Assembly: GCA_009927165.1 (NCBI GenBank)
Contig: RFNO01000108.1
Location: forward strand, 29,210-93,209
Length of the DNA stretch: 64,000 bases
Reading direction: 5' to 3'
Source: Pseudomonadota bacterium
GTDB taxonomy: Bacteria; Bdellovibrionota; FAC87; UBA2466
Shown here: positions 1 to 7,760 of the stretch, piece by piece
Layout of the letters: each line of letters opens with the position of its first letter
How positions within the stretch are numbered: the stretch's first letter is position 1
The notes under the pieces: model-generated
Databases searched by the model: none
The model's input: only the letters and a program-made list of their open reading frames with translations
What the model was told of the DNA's origin: nothing
Position numbers and translations under genes: made by a program

Positions 1-673
1 CTAGAAGCATTTCTTGTTTCAATTTAGTAACCAAGTCTTGCTTCCTACCTTTCAGGAACATAATGGCATCCTCAATCTGCTTCGCATAATCCGACTGGGA
101 AACATAGTCTACGCATGGGGCAGTACAGGTCCCAATCTCATAGTTTAAACAAGGGCGAGTACGATTCTTAAATTTTGAATCAGAACAATCCCTGATTTGA
201 AAGGTTTTAAGCAAAAAGCGGCCAATTTCCCGAATCCCCCCACTGTAGGGGCCAAAGTAGCGAAGTTCTGGAGAGGGTATTACTTTGCGAGTGATTCGAA
301 ACTGTGGAAATGGATGAGTGAAATCCAGCACTACATAGGGAAAGTTTTTATCATCTTTCAGTCGAACGTTGTAACGAGGCCGATGTTTCTTTATGAGATT
401 ACATTCCAGAAGCAGAGCTTCAAGCTCCGTGTGAGTTACGGTAAATTCCAATGAAGCGATTCTCTTAGTGAGAGCTCGAGTTTTAGGAGTAAGCTTCTCA
501 GGATCTTGAAAGTAAGAGCGTATTCGATTTCTTAAAACCTTTGCTTTGCCTACATAAAGAATTCGTCCTGTTGAATCCTTCATGATGTAAACGCCGGGTT
601 GGAGGGGCCATATACCGATATGCTCAGCGCATGCGGGTAGAGCTCTTGCTCGAGATTTTTTATTGCTGGTCAC
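1..673 (-). CDS. uvrC: UvrABC excinuclease subunit C (partial, 3' end outside window)
   Basis: Reading the minus strand from a GTG at 673 gives about 224 residues that run off the left edge. The N-terminus carries a GIY-YIG nuclease domain (PGVYIMKD, then ILYVGKAK), which in UvrC makes the 3' incision at a damaged site. It is followed by the four-cysteine region (CSDSKF, RPCLNYEIGTCTAPC) typical of the family. No in-frame ATG lies upstream of the conserved PGVY motif, so GTG is the most likely start. It overlaps the end of tatC by 14 bp, so uvrC is probably the last gene of the tat transcript. The C-terminal nuclease and HhH domains are not visible. Confidence 0.93.
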   Translation of the reverse strand, partial: MTSNKKSRARALPACAEHIGIWPLQPGVYIMKDSTGRILYVGKAKVLRNRIRSYFQDPEKLTPKTRALTKRIASLEFTVTHTELEALLLECNLIKKHRPRYNVRLKDDKNFPYVVLDFTHPFPQFRITRKVIPSPELRYFGPYSGGIREIGRFLLKTFQIRDCSDSKFKNRTRPCLNYEIGTCTAPCVDYVSQSDYAKQIEDAIMFLKGRKQDLVTKLKQEMLL

Positions 674-1415
674 AGGGCTTGTTTAGTTTGGGATCAATAA
701 AGTATTGTACCAACAGTAAGCTCAACTCATACAAAAGACAGAGAGGTAGCCACGTCAGTAACATGGTAAAAGCGTCGGGAGTGGGAGTGATAACAGCTGC
801 TAGAATCGATAAGCCAACATAAATAGTGGCTCTCATTTGCTTTAGAGTTTGAATAGAAATTAATCCGAACTTTGCTAAGAGAACTACGACGACCGGCAAC
901 TCAAACACAAGACCCATGCCCAGTAACATTTGAGTGGTAAGAGAAAAGTAATCCTTAAGTGTGATGAGTGGTTTTTCTCGTTCGGAGCCGAAGTTTATTA
1001 GAAAGTTATAGCCATAGGGGATTACCCAAAAAAATCCAAACGCTAAACCCCCAAAGAATGCACACGTCGCAATAATCAAAAAAGGAATTAAAAAAGTTCT
1101 TTCCTGCGGGTAAAGAGCAGGGGAAACAAACCTCCACACTTCGTATAGGATGTAGGGAAGTACTAGAGCCAAGCTAGCGTAAAGACTTACCTGAAAATAA
1201 GTAAAAAACTTGTCGGTCAAACCCGTAAAATAAAGGGTATCCTGCCCCTGAGGTAGTACTTTCAAAAGGGGCATTTCTAAGAAGTGGATGAGCTTATCCG
1301 AAAAAGTATAAGTAATACTGAAGCCAACTAAAACTGCTATGAGAGACCTAAAAAGAGCTGTTCTGAGCTCTTCAAAATGACCGCTCAAAGGTAGTTTTCG
1401 TTCTTCCATTTCCAA
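660..1415 (-). CDS. tatC: Sec-independent translocase TatC
   Basis: TatC is the polytopic inner-membrane receptor of the twin-arginine pathway; it binds signal peptides and recruits TatA. The 251-residue product has the usual family length. It starts with the conserved cytoplasmic SGHFEELRTAL segment and has about six hydrophobic helices, with the conserved periplasmic P-[AG]-L-Y-P-Q-E-R region after the second (SPALYPQERTF). It lies 6 bp downstream of tatA and overlaps uvrC, so the order is TatA-like, tatA, tatC, uvrC on the minus strand. Confidence 0.96.
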   Translation of the reverse strand: MEMEERKLPLSGHFEELRTALFRSLIAVLVGFSITYTFSDKLIHFLEMPLLKVLPQGQDTLYFTGLTDKFFTYFQVSLYASLALVLPYILYEVWRFVSPALYPQERTFLIPFLIIATCAFFGGLAFGFFWVIPYGYNFLINFGSEREKPLITLKDYFSLTTQMLLGMGLVFELPVVVVLLAKFGLISIQTLKQMRATIYVGLSILAAVITPTPDAFTMLLTWLPLCLLYELSLLLVQYFIDPKLNKPCDQQ

Positions 1416-1421
1416 ACAGCC

Positions 1422-1625
1422 TTAGGTTTTTTTGTTGGGGTCTTGTTCTGAGTTCTGAGTGATCGCAGGTTTTTGTTCATCTTCTTCCGTTTGAGAGAGT
1501 GCTTTTTTAAACTCTCGAATCCCCTTACCCAATCCTTTTGCTAATTCAGGCAGTCTTTTAGGGCCAAAAATAAGAAGCACAATTGCCGAGATAAGGACGA
1601 TTTCTGGAAATCCTAAATTAAACAT
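1422..1625 (-). CDS. tatA: Twin-arginine translocase subunit TatA/TatB family
   Basis: A 67-residue protein with the canonical TatA/B layout: one N-terminal transmembrane helix ([14 protein letters not shown]), the FGPKRLPEL hinge, an amphipathic helix ([11 protein letters not shown]) and an acidic, polar tail. TatA oligomers form the translocation element with TatC. An E in the helix can occur in TatA or TatB, so the two are hard to separate here, but the short tail favours TatA. It overlaps the upstream TatA-like gene by 8 bp and precedes tatC. Confidence 0.9.
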   Translation of the reverse strand: MFNLGFPEIVLISAIVLLIFGPKRLPELAKGLGKGIREFKKALSQTEEDEQKPAITQNSEQDPNKKT

Positions 1626-1824
1626 CAGTGACTCCTTGAGATGGGGATGTTAACCGCTCTGATGGACTGTACTCTTGTACTTCACGGACAGGGTTTTCGT
1701 GAAGAGTCTTTTTAAAGGTATCCCAAGCCTTGAGACCACCAACCCACCAAGCAAAGAAAGAATGGCGCTTGAGTAAGATTGCCACCAAAACGGCGATAAC
1801 CAGAAATTCTAAGAAACTCATCAT
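1618..1824 (-). CDS. Small TatA/B-like membrane protein without the FGP hinge
   Basis: A 68-residue protein, first gene of the tat operon and overlapping tatA by 8 bp. An N-terminal hydrophobic helix ([15 protein letters not shown]) is followed by KRHSFF and an amphipathic segment ending [12 protein letters not shown], then a polar tail. Helix, turn and FKK-type amphipathic helix align in length with TatA/TatB, but the F-G-P hinge is replaced by K-R-H. A purine-rich site (GAGAAGG) lies about 10 bp before the start. It could be a divergent TatB or TatA paralogue or an unrelated single-span protein. The function is inferred from position and shape only. Confidence 0.6.
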   Translation of the reverse strand: MMSFLEFLVIAVLVAILLKRHSFFAWWVGGLKAWDTFKKTLHENPVREVQEYSPSERLTSPSQGVTDV

Positions 1825-1959
1825 GGGCTCTGTACCTTCTCATAAAAAAGGGCCCAAGGTCTACTAACCTTAAAGAACTAAAGGGGAAAATGTCTTTTAA
1901 ATCGAAAAACCCCACCCGCTTTATCTCGGTTAGTTCCTGATTTTGTTACGTAAAATGGC

Positions 1960-1988
1960 TTGCCGCCCTCCTTTGGGCATGCTATCCC
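1960..1988 (+). promoter_or_regulatory. Candidate sigma-70 promoter for rpsB-tsf
   Basis: TTGCCG at 1960 and TATCCC at 1983 are separated by 17 bp. The leader to rpsB is about 100 nt and contains a short UUCG-loop hairpin (AGAC-TTCG-GTCT, 2025-2036). The -10 match is modest. The position between divergent operons supports the call. Confidence 0.45.
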
Positions 1989-2095
1989 TGACGGCCAAAT
2001 ACACACGCTCCCCTGCCTAAAAACAGACTTCGGTCTCTTTCATCAGTAGGTTTTGAAAGAGCAAATTGGGAGCGGAGGCTTAACCGGAGGTAATA

Positions 2096-3010
2096 ATGCC
2101 TGAAGTATCCATGAGAAATATGTTGGAAGCTGGTGTGCACTTTGGTCACCAGACTCATCGTTGGAATCCTAAAATGAAGCCTTTTATTTATGGGCCTCGC
2201 AACGGGATTTACATCATTGATTTGGAAAAAACCGTAAAGCATGCCAAAGAAGCCTGTGCTTTTATCAAAACGACTGTCGCAGATGGGGGCAAGGTCCTCT
2301 TTGTAGCTACCAAAAATCAAGCTGCGACTATTACAAAAGAAGCCGCTACTCAATGCAATATGCCTTATGTTTCTGAGCGTTGGTTGGGTGGTACTCTCAC
2401 AAACTTCGCAACCATTCGTCGTGGTTGTGAAAAGTTGGATGAGATGGATCGCTTGAGAGCTGACGGAACTTACGAAGCATTTAAGAAAAAAGAACGCGTC
2501 ATGTTTGATAGAAAACAAGAAAAACTTGAAGCAAGCTTGGGCGGTATTCGTCATATGAGACATCTACCCTCAGCTCTGTTCATTATCGATCCCATGACGG
2601 AAGATATCGCAGTAAGAGAAGCAAACCGTTTAGGCATTCCAGTGGTAGCTTTGGTAGATACCAATTGTGATCCTGATCGAGTTGATTACGTCATTCCTGG
2701 GAATGATGATGCGCTTAAGTCAGTCACACTTTTTGTGAACTTGATTGCAGATTCCTGTGCAGAAGGAGCTGCTATTTACGAACAGAAAGCAAGAATAGCT
2801 CAGGGGCAAACTGCTACAGAAGCAAAAGCCGCTAAAGTCGAAAAAACTGAAAAAGTTGCTGCTGGCCCAGTAGTGGAAAAGGTCAAAAGACCCAAGCTGC
2901 TCAATATTCCAACTGAAATCGACTATCGAGACGCTAGCCTTTTAGAAGAAGAGGAAGCTCCCGAAGCTCCCGAAGCTCCCGAAGTGGGGTCGACTGAAGG
3001 AAAAGAATAA
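2096..3010 (+). CDS. rpsB: 30S ribosomal protein S2 with long acidic C-terminal extension
   Basis: S2 binds the small-subunit head/platform region and helps recruit S1. The core (about residues 1-230) is canonical: [18 protein letters not shown] near the start, [10 protein letters not shown] in the middle, and [14 protein letters not shown] followed by IPGNDDA. A strong GGAGG lies 7 bp before the ATG. At 304 residues it is about 60 longer than E. coli S2. The extra tail is Ala/Lys-rich, then very acidic ([13 protein letters not shown]) and partly built from a 9-bp tandem repeat. It is followed by tsf in the usual rpsB-tsf order. Confidence 0.97.
   Translation: MPEVSMRNMLEAGVHFGHQTHRWNPKMKPFIYGPRNGIYIIDLEKTVKHAKEACAFIKTTVADGGKVLFVATKNQAATITKEAATQCNMPYVSERWLGGTLTNFATIRRGCEKLDEMDRLRADGTYEAFKKKERVMFDRKQEKLEASLGGIRHMRHLPSALFIIDPMTEDIAVREANRLGIPVVALVDTNCDPDRVDYVIPGNDDALKSVTLFVNLIADSCAEGAAIYEQKARIAQGQTATEAKAAKVEKTEKVAAGPVVEKVKRPKLLNIPTEIDYRDASLLEEEEAPEAPEAPEVGSTEGKE
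2954..2980 (+). repeat. 9-bp tandem repeat (3 copies) in the rpsB tail
   Basis: GAAGCTCCC occurs three times in perfect tandem, encoding E-A-P units in the acidic tail of S2. Because 9 bp is a multiple of three, copy-number change would keep the reading frame. Confidence 0.85.
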
Positions 3011-3033
3011 AAAAAAGTAATTGGAGGTTGTTT

Positions 3034-3636
3034 GTGAGTGAAGCAATTCTAGTAAAAGAGCTTCGAGAAAAGACCGGTGCTGGCTTTATGGACTGCAAAA
3101 AAGCCTTGCTTGAAACTGGGAATGATATCGAAAAAGCGATGGTTTACCTTCGTGAGAAAGGCCTTGCAGCTGCAGCTAAAAAAGCTGGACGTGCTGCTAA
3201 TGAAGGAAGAATCCAATCGTATATTCACGGCGATGGAAAAATTGGTGTTATGGTTGAAATCAACTGTGAGACCGACTTCGTCGCTCGAACGGATGAGTTT
3301 CAAAACTTGAGTCGTGATATCGCAATGCATATTGCGGCAGCGTCGCCCCGTTACCTCGATAAAGAAGAAGTGCCTGCGGAGGACTTGGAAAAAGAAAAAT
3401 CTATTTTCCGAGTTCAAGCGGAAGAGTCTGGAAAAAAAGGACCGGTCGTAGATAAGATTGTTGAGGGCAAGATCGCTAAATTTTACGAAGAGAACTGTCT
3501 TGTTCATCAGAAGTTCGTTAAAGATCCCAATCTTTCCGTTGAGGCTCTTTTAAAAAATGCTATCGCCAAATTGGGAGAGAACATGGCCATTCGTCGCTTT
3601 GTTCGTTTTCAACTAGGTGAATCTACTAAGGCTTAA
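3034..3636 (+). CDS. tsf: Translation elongation factor Ts (short form)
   Basis: EF-Ts exchanges GDP for GTP on EF-Tu. The N-terminal UBA-like domain contains [16 protein letters not shown], and the core carries the Tu-contacting [10 protein letters not shown] motif. The 200-residue length matches the short class (as in Thermus) rather than the ~280-residue E. coli form. The GTG at 3034 is preferred over an in-frame TTG at 3028 because GGAGG (3023-3027) is then correctly spaced. It lies 23 bp after rpsB. Confidence 0.95.
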   Translation: MSEAILVKELREKTGAGFMDCKKALLETGNDIEKAMVYLREKGLAAAAKKAGRAANEGRIQSYIHGDGKIGVMVEINCETDFVARTDEFQNLSRDIAMHIAAASPRYLDKEEVPAEDLEKEKSIFRVQAEESGKKGPVVDKIVEGKIAKFYEENCLVHQKFVKDPNLSVEALLKNAIAKLGENMAIRRFVRFQLGESTKA

Positions 3637-3641
3637 ACCTC

Positions 3642-4373
3642 ATGACTCCATCAAGCCAGGTTCGATACAAGCGTGTCCTCCTGAAATTAAGTGGTGAAGC
3701 TCTTGCTGGTGAAAAAGCCTTCGGGATTAGTCCGGAAGTTATTGAACGGATCGCTCGTGAAATAAAGTCGGTCCATCAACTGGGCGTTCAGATCGCAATT
3801 GTTATTGGCGGAGGCAACATCTTCCGTGGGATTGCGGGAACCGCTCAGGGCATGGATCGTGCGACCAGTGATTACATGGGGATGCTAGCAACCGTTCTCA
3901 ATAGCTTGGCTCTTCAGGACTGTCTCGAAAAGTTGGATGTTTTTACTCGAGTCATGTCGGCCATTGAAATGCACGAGCTTTGCGAACCTTATATTCGTCG
4001 AAGAGCTGTACGGCATTTGGAAAAAAATCGAGTAGTCATTTTTGCTGCGGGCACGGGCAATCCCTATTTTACCACTGACACCGCTGCAAGCCTCCGAGCT
4101 ATGGAAGTTAACGCAGATGTTATCATGAAAGCCACTAAAGTGGATGGGGTATTTGATGATGATCCCGTGCTTAATCCCAAAGCAAAAATGTTCAAAACTT
4201 TAGACTATTTGGATGTTTTAAAAAATAACCTGAAAGTGATGGACTCCACTGCGATTTCGCTTTGTATGGACAACCAACTTCCGATTCTAATTTTCAACCT
4301 CAATACTGCTGAAAATTTCAGGCGTGTGGTAATGGGTGAAAATATTGGAACTATCGTAAAGAGGGACAAATGA
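3642..4373 (+). CDS. pyrH: Uridylate kinase (UMP kinase)
   Basis: PyrH phosphorylates UMP to UDP, the entry point to pyrimidine nucleotides and UDP-sugars. It is an amino-acid-kinase-fold protein of 243 residues: KLSGEALAG near the N-terminus, the glycine-rich [11 protein letters not shown] loop, and [15 protein letters not shown] in the substrate region. It starts 5 bp after tsf and overlaps frr by 4 bp (ATGA), the standard tsf-pyrH-frr order. Confidence 0.97.
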   Translation: MTPSSQVRYKRVLLKLSGEALAGEKAFGISPEVIERIAREIKSVHQLGVQIAIVIGGGNIFRGIAGTAQGMDRATSDYMGMLATVLNSLALQDCLEKLDVFTRVMSAIEMHELCEPYIRRRAVRHLEKNRVVIFAAGTGNPYFTTDTAASLRAMEVNADVIMKATKVDGVFDDDPVLNPKAKMFKTLDYLDVLKNNLKVMDSTAISLCMDNQLPILIFNLNTAENFRRVVMGENIGTIVKRDK

Positions 4374-4915
4374 ATCCTCCAATAAATGACATTAAGAAAA
4401 ACATGGAAAAAGCAGTGGAGCACTTTCGAAATGAGCTCGGCAAAATGAGGGTAGGGCGAGCATCGGCGACCATGGTCGATGCAGTGAGAGTAGATGTTTA
4501 TGGTAGTCAGATGGCTCTAAAAGAAGTGGCAGCTCTAGCTACTCCTGATCCTAAAACGATTACCATTCAGCCATGGGATAGAAGTTTGTTTGGCGAAATT
4601 GAGAAAGCAATACTGGCAGCCAATTTGGGTTTGACCCCAATGAACGATGGCAAAATCATAAGAATTAATATGCCGCCCATTACTGAGGAACGCCGTAAGG
4701 ACTTTGTAAAGCAAATTAGCAAAGAGGGCGAAGCTGCAAAAGTTGCCATCAGAAATGTTCGTCGAGACGCCATGGATGGTCTTAAGAAGGACAAAGAACT
4801 CACTGAAGATGCCCAAAGAAAATCTCAAGACGAAATTCAGAAGCTAACTGACCATTTCATTCAAGAAGTTGAAAAGTCAGTTGATACAAAGACCAAAGAG
4901 GTTATGACCATCTGA
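4370..4915 (+). CDS. frr: Ribosome recycling factor
   Basis: RRF works with EF-G to split post-termination ribosomes. The 181-residue product has the family length. Its N-terminal helix contains [21 protein letters not shown], the L-shaped middle domain [14 protein letters not shown], and the C-terminal helix [18 protein letters not shown]. It is coupled to pyrH by an ATGA overlap, and its TGA stop overlaps the proposed CTG start of uppS. Confidence 0.97.
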   Translation: MNPPINDIKKNMEKAVEHFRNELGKMRVGRASATMVDAVRVDVYGSQMALKEVAALATPDPKTITIQPWDRSLFGEIEKAILAANLGLTPMNDGKIIRINMPPITEERRKDFVKQISKEGEAAKVAIRNVRRDAMDGLKKDKELTEDAQRKSQDEIQKLTDHFIQEVEKSVDTKTKEVMTI

Positions 4916-5715
4916 GCGCAGAACGTTCAAAAAATATTCCCCGGCACATTGCGATCATTATGGATGGAAATGGCCGTTGGGCTCAACAGCGAGGATTGCC
5001 CAGAACCCAAGGTCATCGTGAGGGTGCGAAGCGGGTAGATGAAATCGTTACCGAGTGCTGCAGCCTAGGAGTTGAATACCTCACGCTCTACACATTCTCT
5101 TCGGAAAACTGGTCGCGTCCCACCCTCGAAGTGAACATGCTGATGCGGCTTTTGGTGCAGCATCTTCGAACCATGGATAAGAAGCTTAGAAAGAACGGAG
5201 TAATTTTATCCGCTCAAGGCCATATCGAAAAACTTCCCAAGTTTGTTCAAAAAGAATTGGATCGGGTAATTCGTTTTACCCACACTGAACAACCTAAACT
5301 TCATTTGAGTTTGGCACTTTCCTACGGCGGTAGACAGGAGATTTTGGACGGAGTTCGAGAAATTGCCCGCTTAATATCCGAAGGTGAATTGACTGTTGAT
5401 TCGGTCAATGAAGAGCTATTTCGAAGTAAGCTTTATCATCCTCACTTTCCCGATCCTGACTTGCTTATCAGAACTGGCGGGGAATCTCGAATTAGTAACT
5501 TTCTTCTCTGGGAAATAGCCTATTCCGAATTTTTAGTCGTGGATGAATTCTGGCCGGATTTCAACTCTGAAGCCCTTAAAAATGCCCTTAATGCTTATTC
5601 AAAGAGAAAAAGACGATTTGGAAAAACGCAAGAGCAAGTGGATCAGAAAGAGGATCGTTTTTCAGTTCGAAAAACTGGAAGAACCCATAAGAGCCATCAG
5701 GAGAGAGGAGTATGA
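4912..5715 (+). CDS. uppS: Isoprenyl (undecaprenyl) diphosphate synthase, apparent CTG start
   Basis: UppS condenses isopentenyl diphosphate onto farnesyl diphosphate to make the C55 carrier for peptidoglycan and O-antigen. The cis-prenyltransferase signature MDGNGRWAQ, LTLYTFSSENW and DLLIRTGGE are present. The first ATG (4960) is the M of MDGNGRW, which would delete the strand carrying HIAII just before the catalytic Asp. Reading upstream gives NIPRHIAII in frame, as in homologues. Back to the in-frame TGA the only near-start codon of usual type is CTG at 4912, overlapping the frr stop (CTGA) and preceded by AAAGAGG with 10-bp spacing. The product would be 267 residues. It couples to cdsA by ATGA. 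Confidence 0.88.
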   Translation: MSAERSKNIPRHIAIIMDGNGRWAQQRGLPRTQGHREGAKRVDEIVTECCSLGVEYLTLYTFSSENWSRPTLEVNMLMRLLVQHLRTMDKKLRKNGVILSAQGHIEKLPKFVQKELDRVIRFTHTEQPKLHLSLALSYGGRQEILDGVREIARLISEGELTVDSVNEELFRSKLYHPHFPDPDLLIRTGGESRISNFLLWEIAYSEFLVVDEFWPDFNSEALKNALNAYSKRKRRFGKTQEQVDQKEDRFSVRKTGRTHKSHQERGV

Positions 5716-6533
5716 GAACCAGGTTGTTTTTTGGAATTCCGGCAGCAATCGTACTTCTTGGTTTGGTTCTTTGGGCACCCACTTGGCTGATCCAATTAAC
5801 TGTTTTAATCGCCGCTGCTTTCGCCTATTTGGAATATGACCGTCTCATGTTTCAAAATCGTTCCGTTTTTCGGTGGATACTGATGACGAGTCTCGTGCTA
5901 GCAATAATTTATCAGATAGGAAGAAGCGAGCAAAATGCATTTCATCTGATCACTCTTTCGTTCGTAGCTATATGTTCTTCCATTTTGTTTCAGTACCAAA
6001 CAGGAGATTTTATTGAGGCTGTTCGTGCTCTGTCACTTCAGCTTTTAGGTCTTTTTTATGTTTGCTCCTTATTTGGGTTTTTGGTTCCGATCGCACATTG
6101 GGCCGACACTGGAAGATTTTATTTGCTTTATTTATTCTTGTTAGTGTTTCTTGGGGACACAACGGCCTATTTTGCGGGAATGAAGTGGGGGCAAACAAAG
6201 CTGGCCGAAAAAATCAGTCCGAATAAGACAGTCGAGGGTGCAGTGGCAGCGATGCTGTCTTCCGTAGTCATTACTTGGGTCTGGATAGCATTCATTTATC
6301 CGGAAACAGTTGAAAAATCAGTCTATCGAAATTTAATCCTGTTTTCTCCTGTGTTGAGTTTACTTGCTCAGGGGGGTGATCTCTTTGAATCCGTGCTTAA
6401 AAGAAGTCAGTCCCAAAAGGACTCGGGGGTGTTTTTGCCGGGCCATGGCGGAATTCTTGATAGAATTGACGGTTTGGCTTTCACCGGTCCCGCATTTTAT
6501 CTTTTTATCTATTACTTCTTGGGGAGGTATTAA
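5712..6533 (+). CDS. cdsA: Phosphatidate cytidylyltransferase (CDP-DAG synthase)
   Basis: CdsA makes CDP-diacylglycerol, the precursor of all phospholipids. The 273-residue product is a multi-span membrane protein (about seven hydrophobic segments). Near the C-terminus it carries the family signature spanning SVLKRSQSQKDSG to GHGGILDRIDG. The segment SPNKTVEG before it is also conserved. It overlaps uppS by 4 bp and is followed directly by dxr. Confidence 0.95.
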   Translation: MRTRLFFGIPAAIVLLGLVLWAPTWLIQLTVLIAAAFAYLEYDRLMFQNRSVFRWILMTSLVLAIIYQIGRSEQNAFHLITLSFVAICSSILFQYQTGDFIEAVRALSLQLLGLFYVCSLFGFLVPIAHWADTGRFYLLYLFLLVFLGDTTAYFAGMKWGQTKLAEKISPNKTVEGAVAAMLSSVVITWVWIAFIYPETVEKSVYRNLILFSPVLSLLAQGGDLFESVLKRSQSQKDSGVFLPGHGGILDRIDGLAFTGPAFYLFIYYFLGRY

Positions 6534-6536
6534 TTG

Positions 6537-7697
6537 ATGCCGTTGAGAGGTATTTCCGTACTTGGCTCTACCGGCACCATCGGTAGATTCACTCTGGAAT
6601 TAGTCGATGCTTTTCCAGGCCAATTCAAAGTATCTAGTTTGGCTGCTGGTCGTAATCGAGAACTGCTTCAGAAACAAATTATCAAATATGAACCAGATGT
6701 AGTGAGTGTTCTTCACGAAGAAGATGCGAAGTGGTTAAAGAAAGAGTTCCCAAAGCTTCATGTCGATTTCGGAGCCAGGGGTGTAAGAGCATGTATTGAT
6801 GCGCACAACGTAGATGTTGTGATTGTGGGTATTGTCGGTTTCGCCGGACTTGAGCCTGCTCTTCACGCTGTCAGAAGGAAAAAAACGGTTGGATTGGCTA
6901 ATAAGGAATCTCTAGTCACTGCTGGGGTGTTATTTCGGAAAGAAATGGAATTAAGTAACTCGTTGGTAGTGCCGGTAGACAGCGAACATAATGCTCTTTA
7001 TCAGCTCTTGAAGGGAGTGAGTGCAGAAGAAGTCGAGAGTATTGTTCTTACGGCTAGTGGAGGGCCTTTTCTGAAGACTTCAGTTCAAGATCTTGAAAAA
7101 GTAACTCCTTCGATGGCAACTACCCATCCTAATTGGAAAATGGGGCCCAAGATCTCGGTGGATTCAGCCACATTGATGAACAAGGGGCTTGAAGTCATCG
7201 AAGCTCATTTTTTATTTAGTTTTCCGGACAGTAAAATAGAGGTCTGGGTTCATCCTCAAAGTATCGTTCATGGAGCCGTTTGGTTAACTGATAACACGAA
7301 CTTTGCACAACTTTCGGTCCCCGACATGAAGTCAGCTATAGGTTACACTTTATCTTTCCCGGAACGACTGAAATCAACGGTTCCTAAACTTTCTTTATCG
7401 CAGATGGCGAAATTGGAGTTTTTTGAGCCCGATAACGATAAGTTTCCCTGCTTAAATTTAGCCCGAACGGCACTTCGAAATGGGCAGAGTTATGTCATTG
7501 CCTTGAATGCTGCAAACGAAGTTGCAGTTGAGGCATTTTTATCGGAACAAATCCGATTTCTTCAAATTCCACAAGTGATTGACGCCACTTTGCAAGCTCT
7601 TCAAGTGCCATCGATAGAATGCTTGGAAGATGTTTATGAAGCTGACCAAGTGAGTAGAAAGCTCAGCCGAGAAATCCTCAGGCGTTGGAATAAGTAA
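6537..7697 (+). CDS. dxr: 1-deoxy-D-xylulose 5-phosphate reductoisomerase
   Basis: DXR (IspC) is the second enzyme of the MEP isoprenoid pathway, which ispD and ispF in this window continue. The NADPH-binding GSTGTIGRFTLEL is near the N-terminus, NKESLV and the metal/substrate residues PVDSEHNAL lie mid-protein, and MGPKISVDSATLMNKGLE follows. Length is 386 residues. ATG 6537 is used rather than the adjacent TTG 6534; GGGGAGG lies 9-10 bp upstream. Confidence 0.96.
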   Translation: MPLRGISVLGSTGTIGRFTLELVDAFPGQFKVSSLAAGRNRELLQKQIIKYEPDVVSVLHEEDAKWLKKEFPKLHVDFGARGVRACIDAHNVDVVIVGIVGFAGLEPALHAVRRKKTVGLANKESLVTAGVLFRKEMELSNSLVVPVDSEHNALYQLLKGVSAEEVESIVLTASGGPFLKTSVQDLEKVTPSMATTHPNWKMGPKISVDSATLMNKGLEVIEAHFLFSFPDSKIEVWVHPQSIVHGAVWLTDNTNFAQLSVPDMKSAIGYTLSFPERLKSTVPKLSLSQMAKLEFFEPDNDKFPCLNLARTALRNGQSYVIALNAANEVAVEAFLSEQIRFLQIPQVIDATLQALQVPSIECLEDVYEADQVSRKLSREILRRWNK

Positions 7698-7710
7698 CCA
7701 ATAAGTCCCC

Positions 7711-7739
7711 TTGTCCCGGCTATAAAAATCCCCTATGAT
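7711..7739 (+). promoter_or_regulatory. Candidate sigma-70 promoter for rseP
   Basis: TTGTCC at 7711 and TATGAT at 7734 with a 17-bp spacer lie in the only gap (63 bp) between dxr and rseP. This suggests that rseP-phoH can be transcribed separately from the upstream run. Confidence 0.6.
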
Positions 7740-7760
7740 TAAGGCTATTTGGGAGGTCAG

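Noticed and set aside
197..454. Open frame of 85 codons on the plus strand
   Set aside because: It lies antisense to uvrC, whose protein sequence is clearly conserved.
1712..1915. Minus-strand open frame overlapping the TatA-like gene
   Set aside because: Shifted frame of the tat operon start, with no ribosome-binding site and no membrane pattern of its own.
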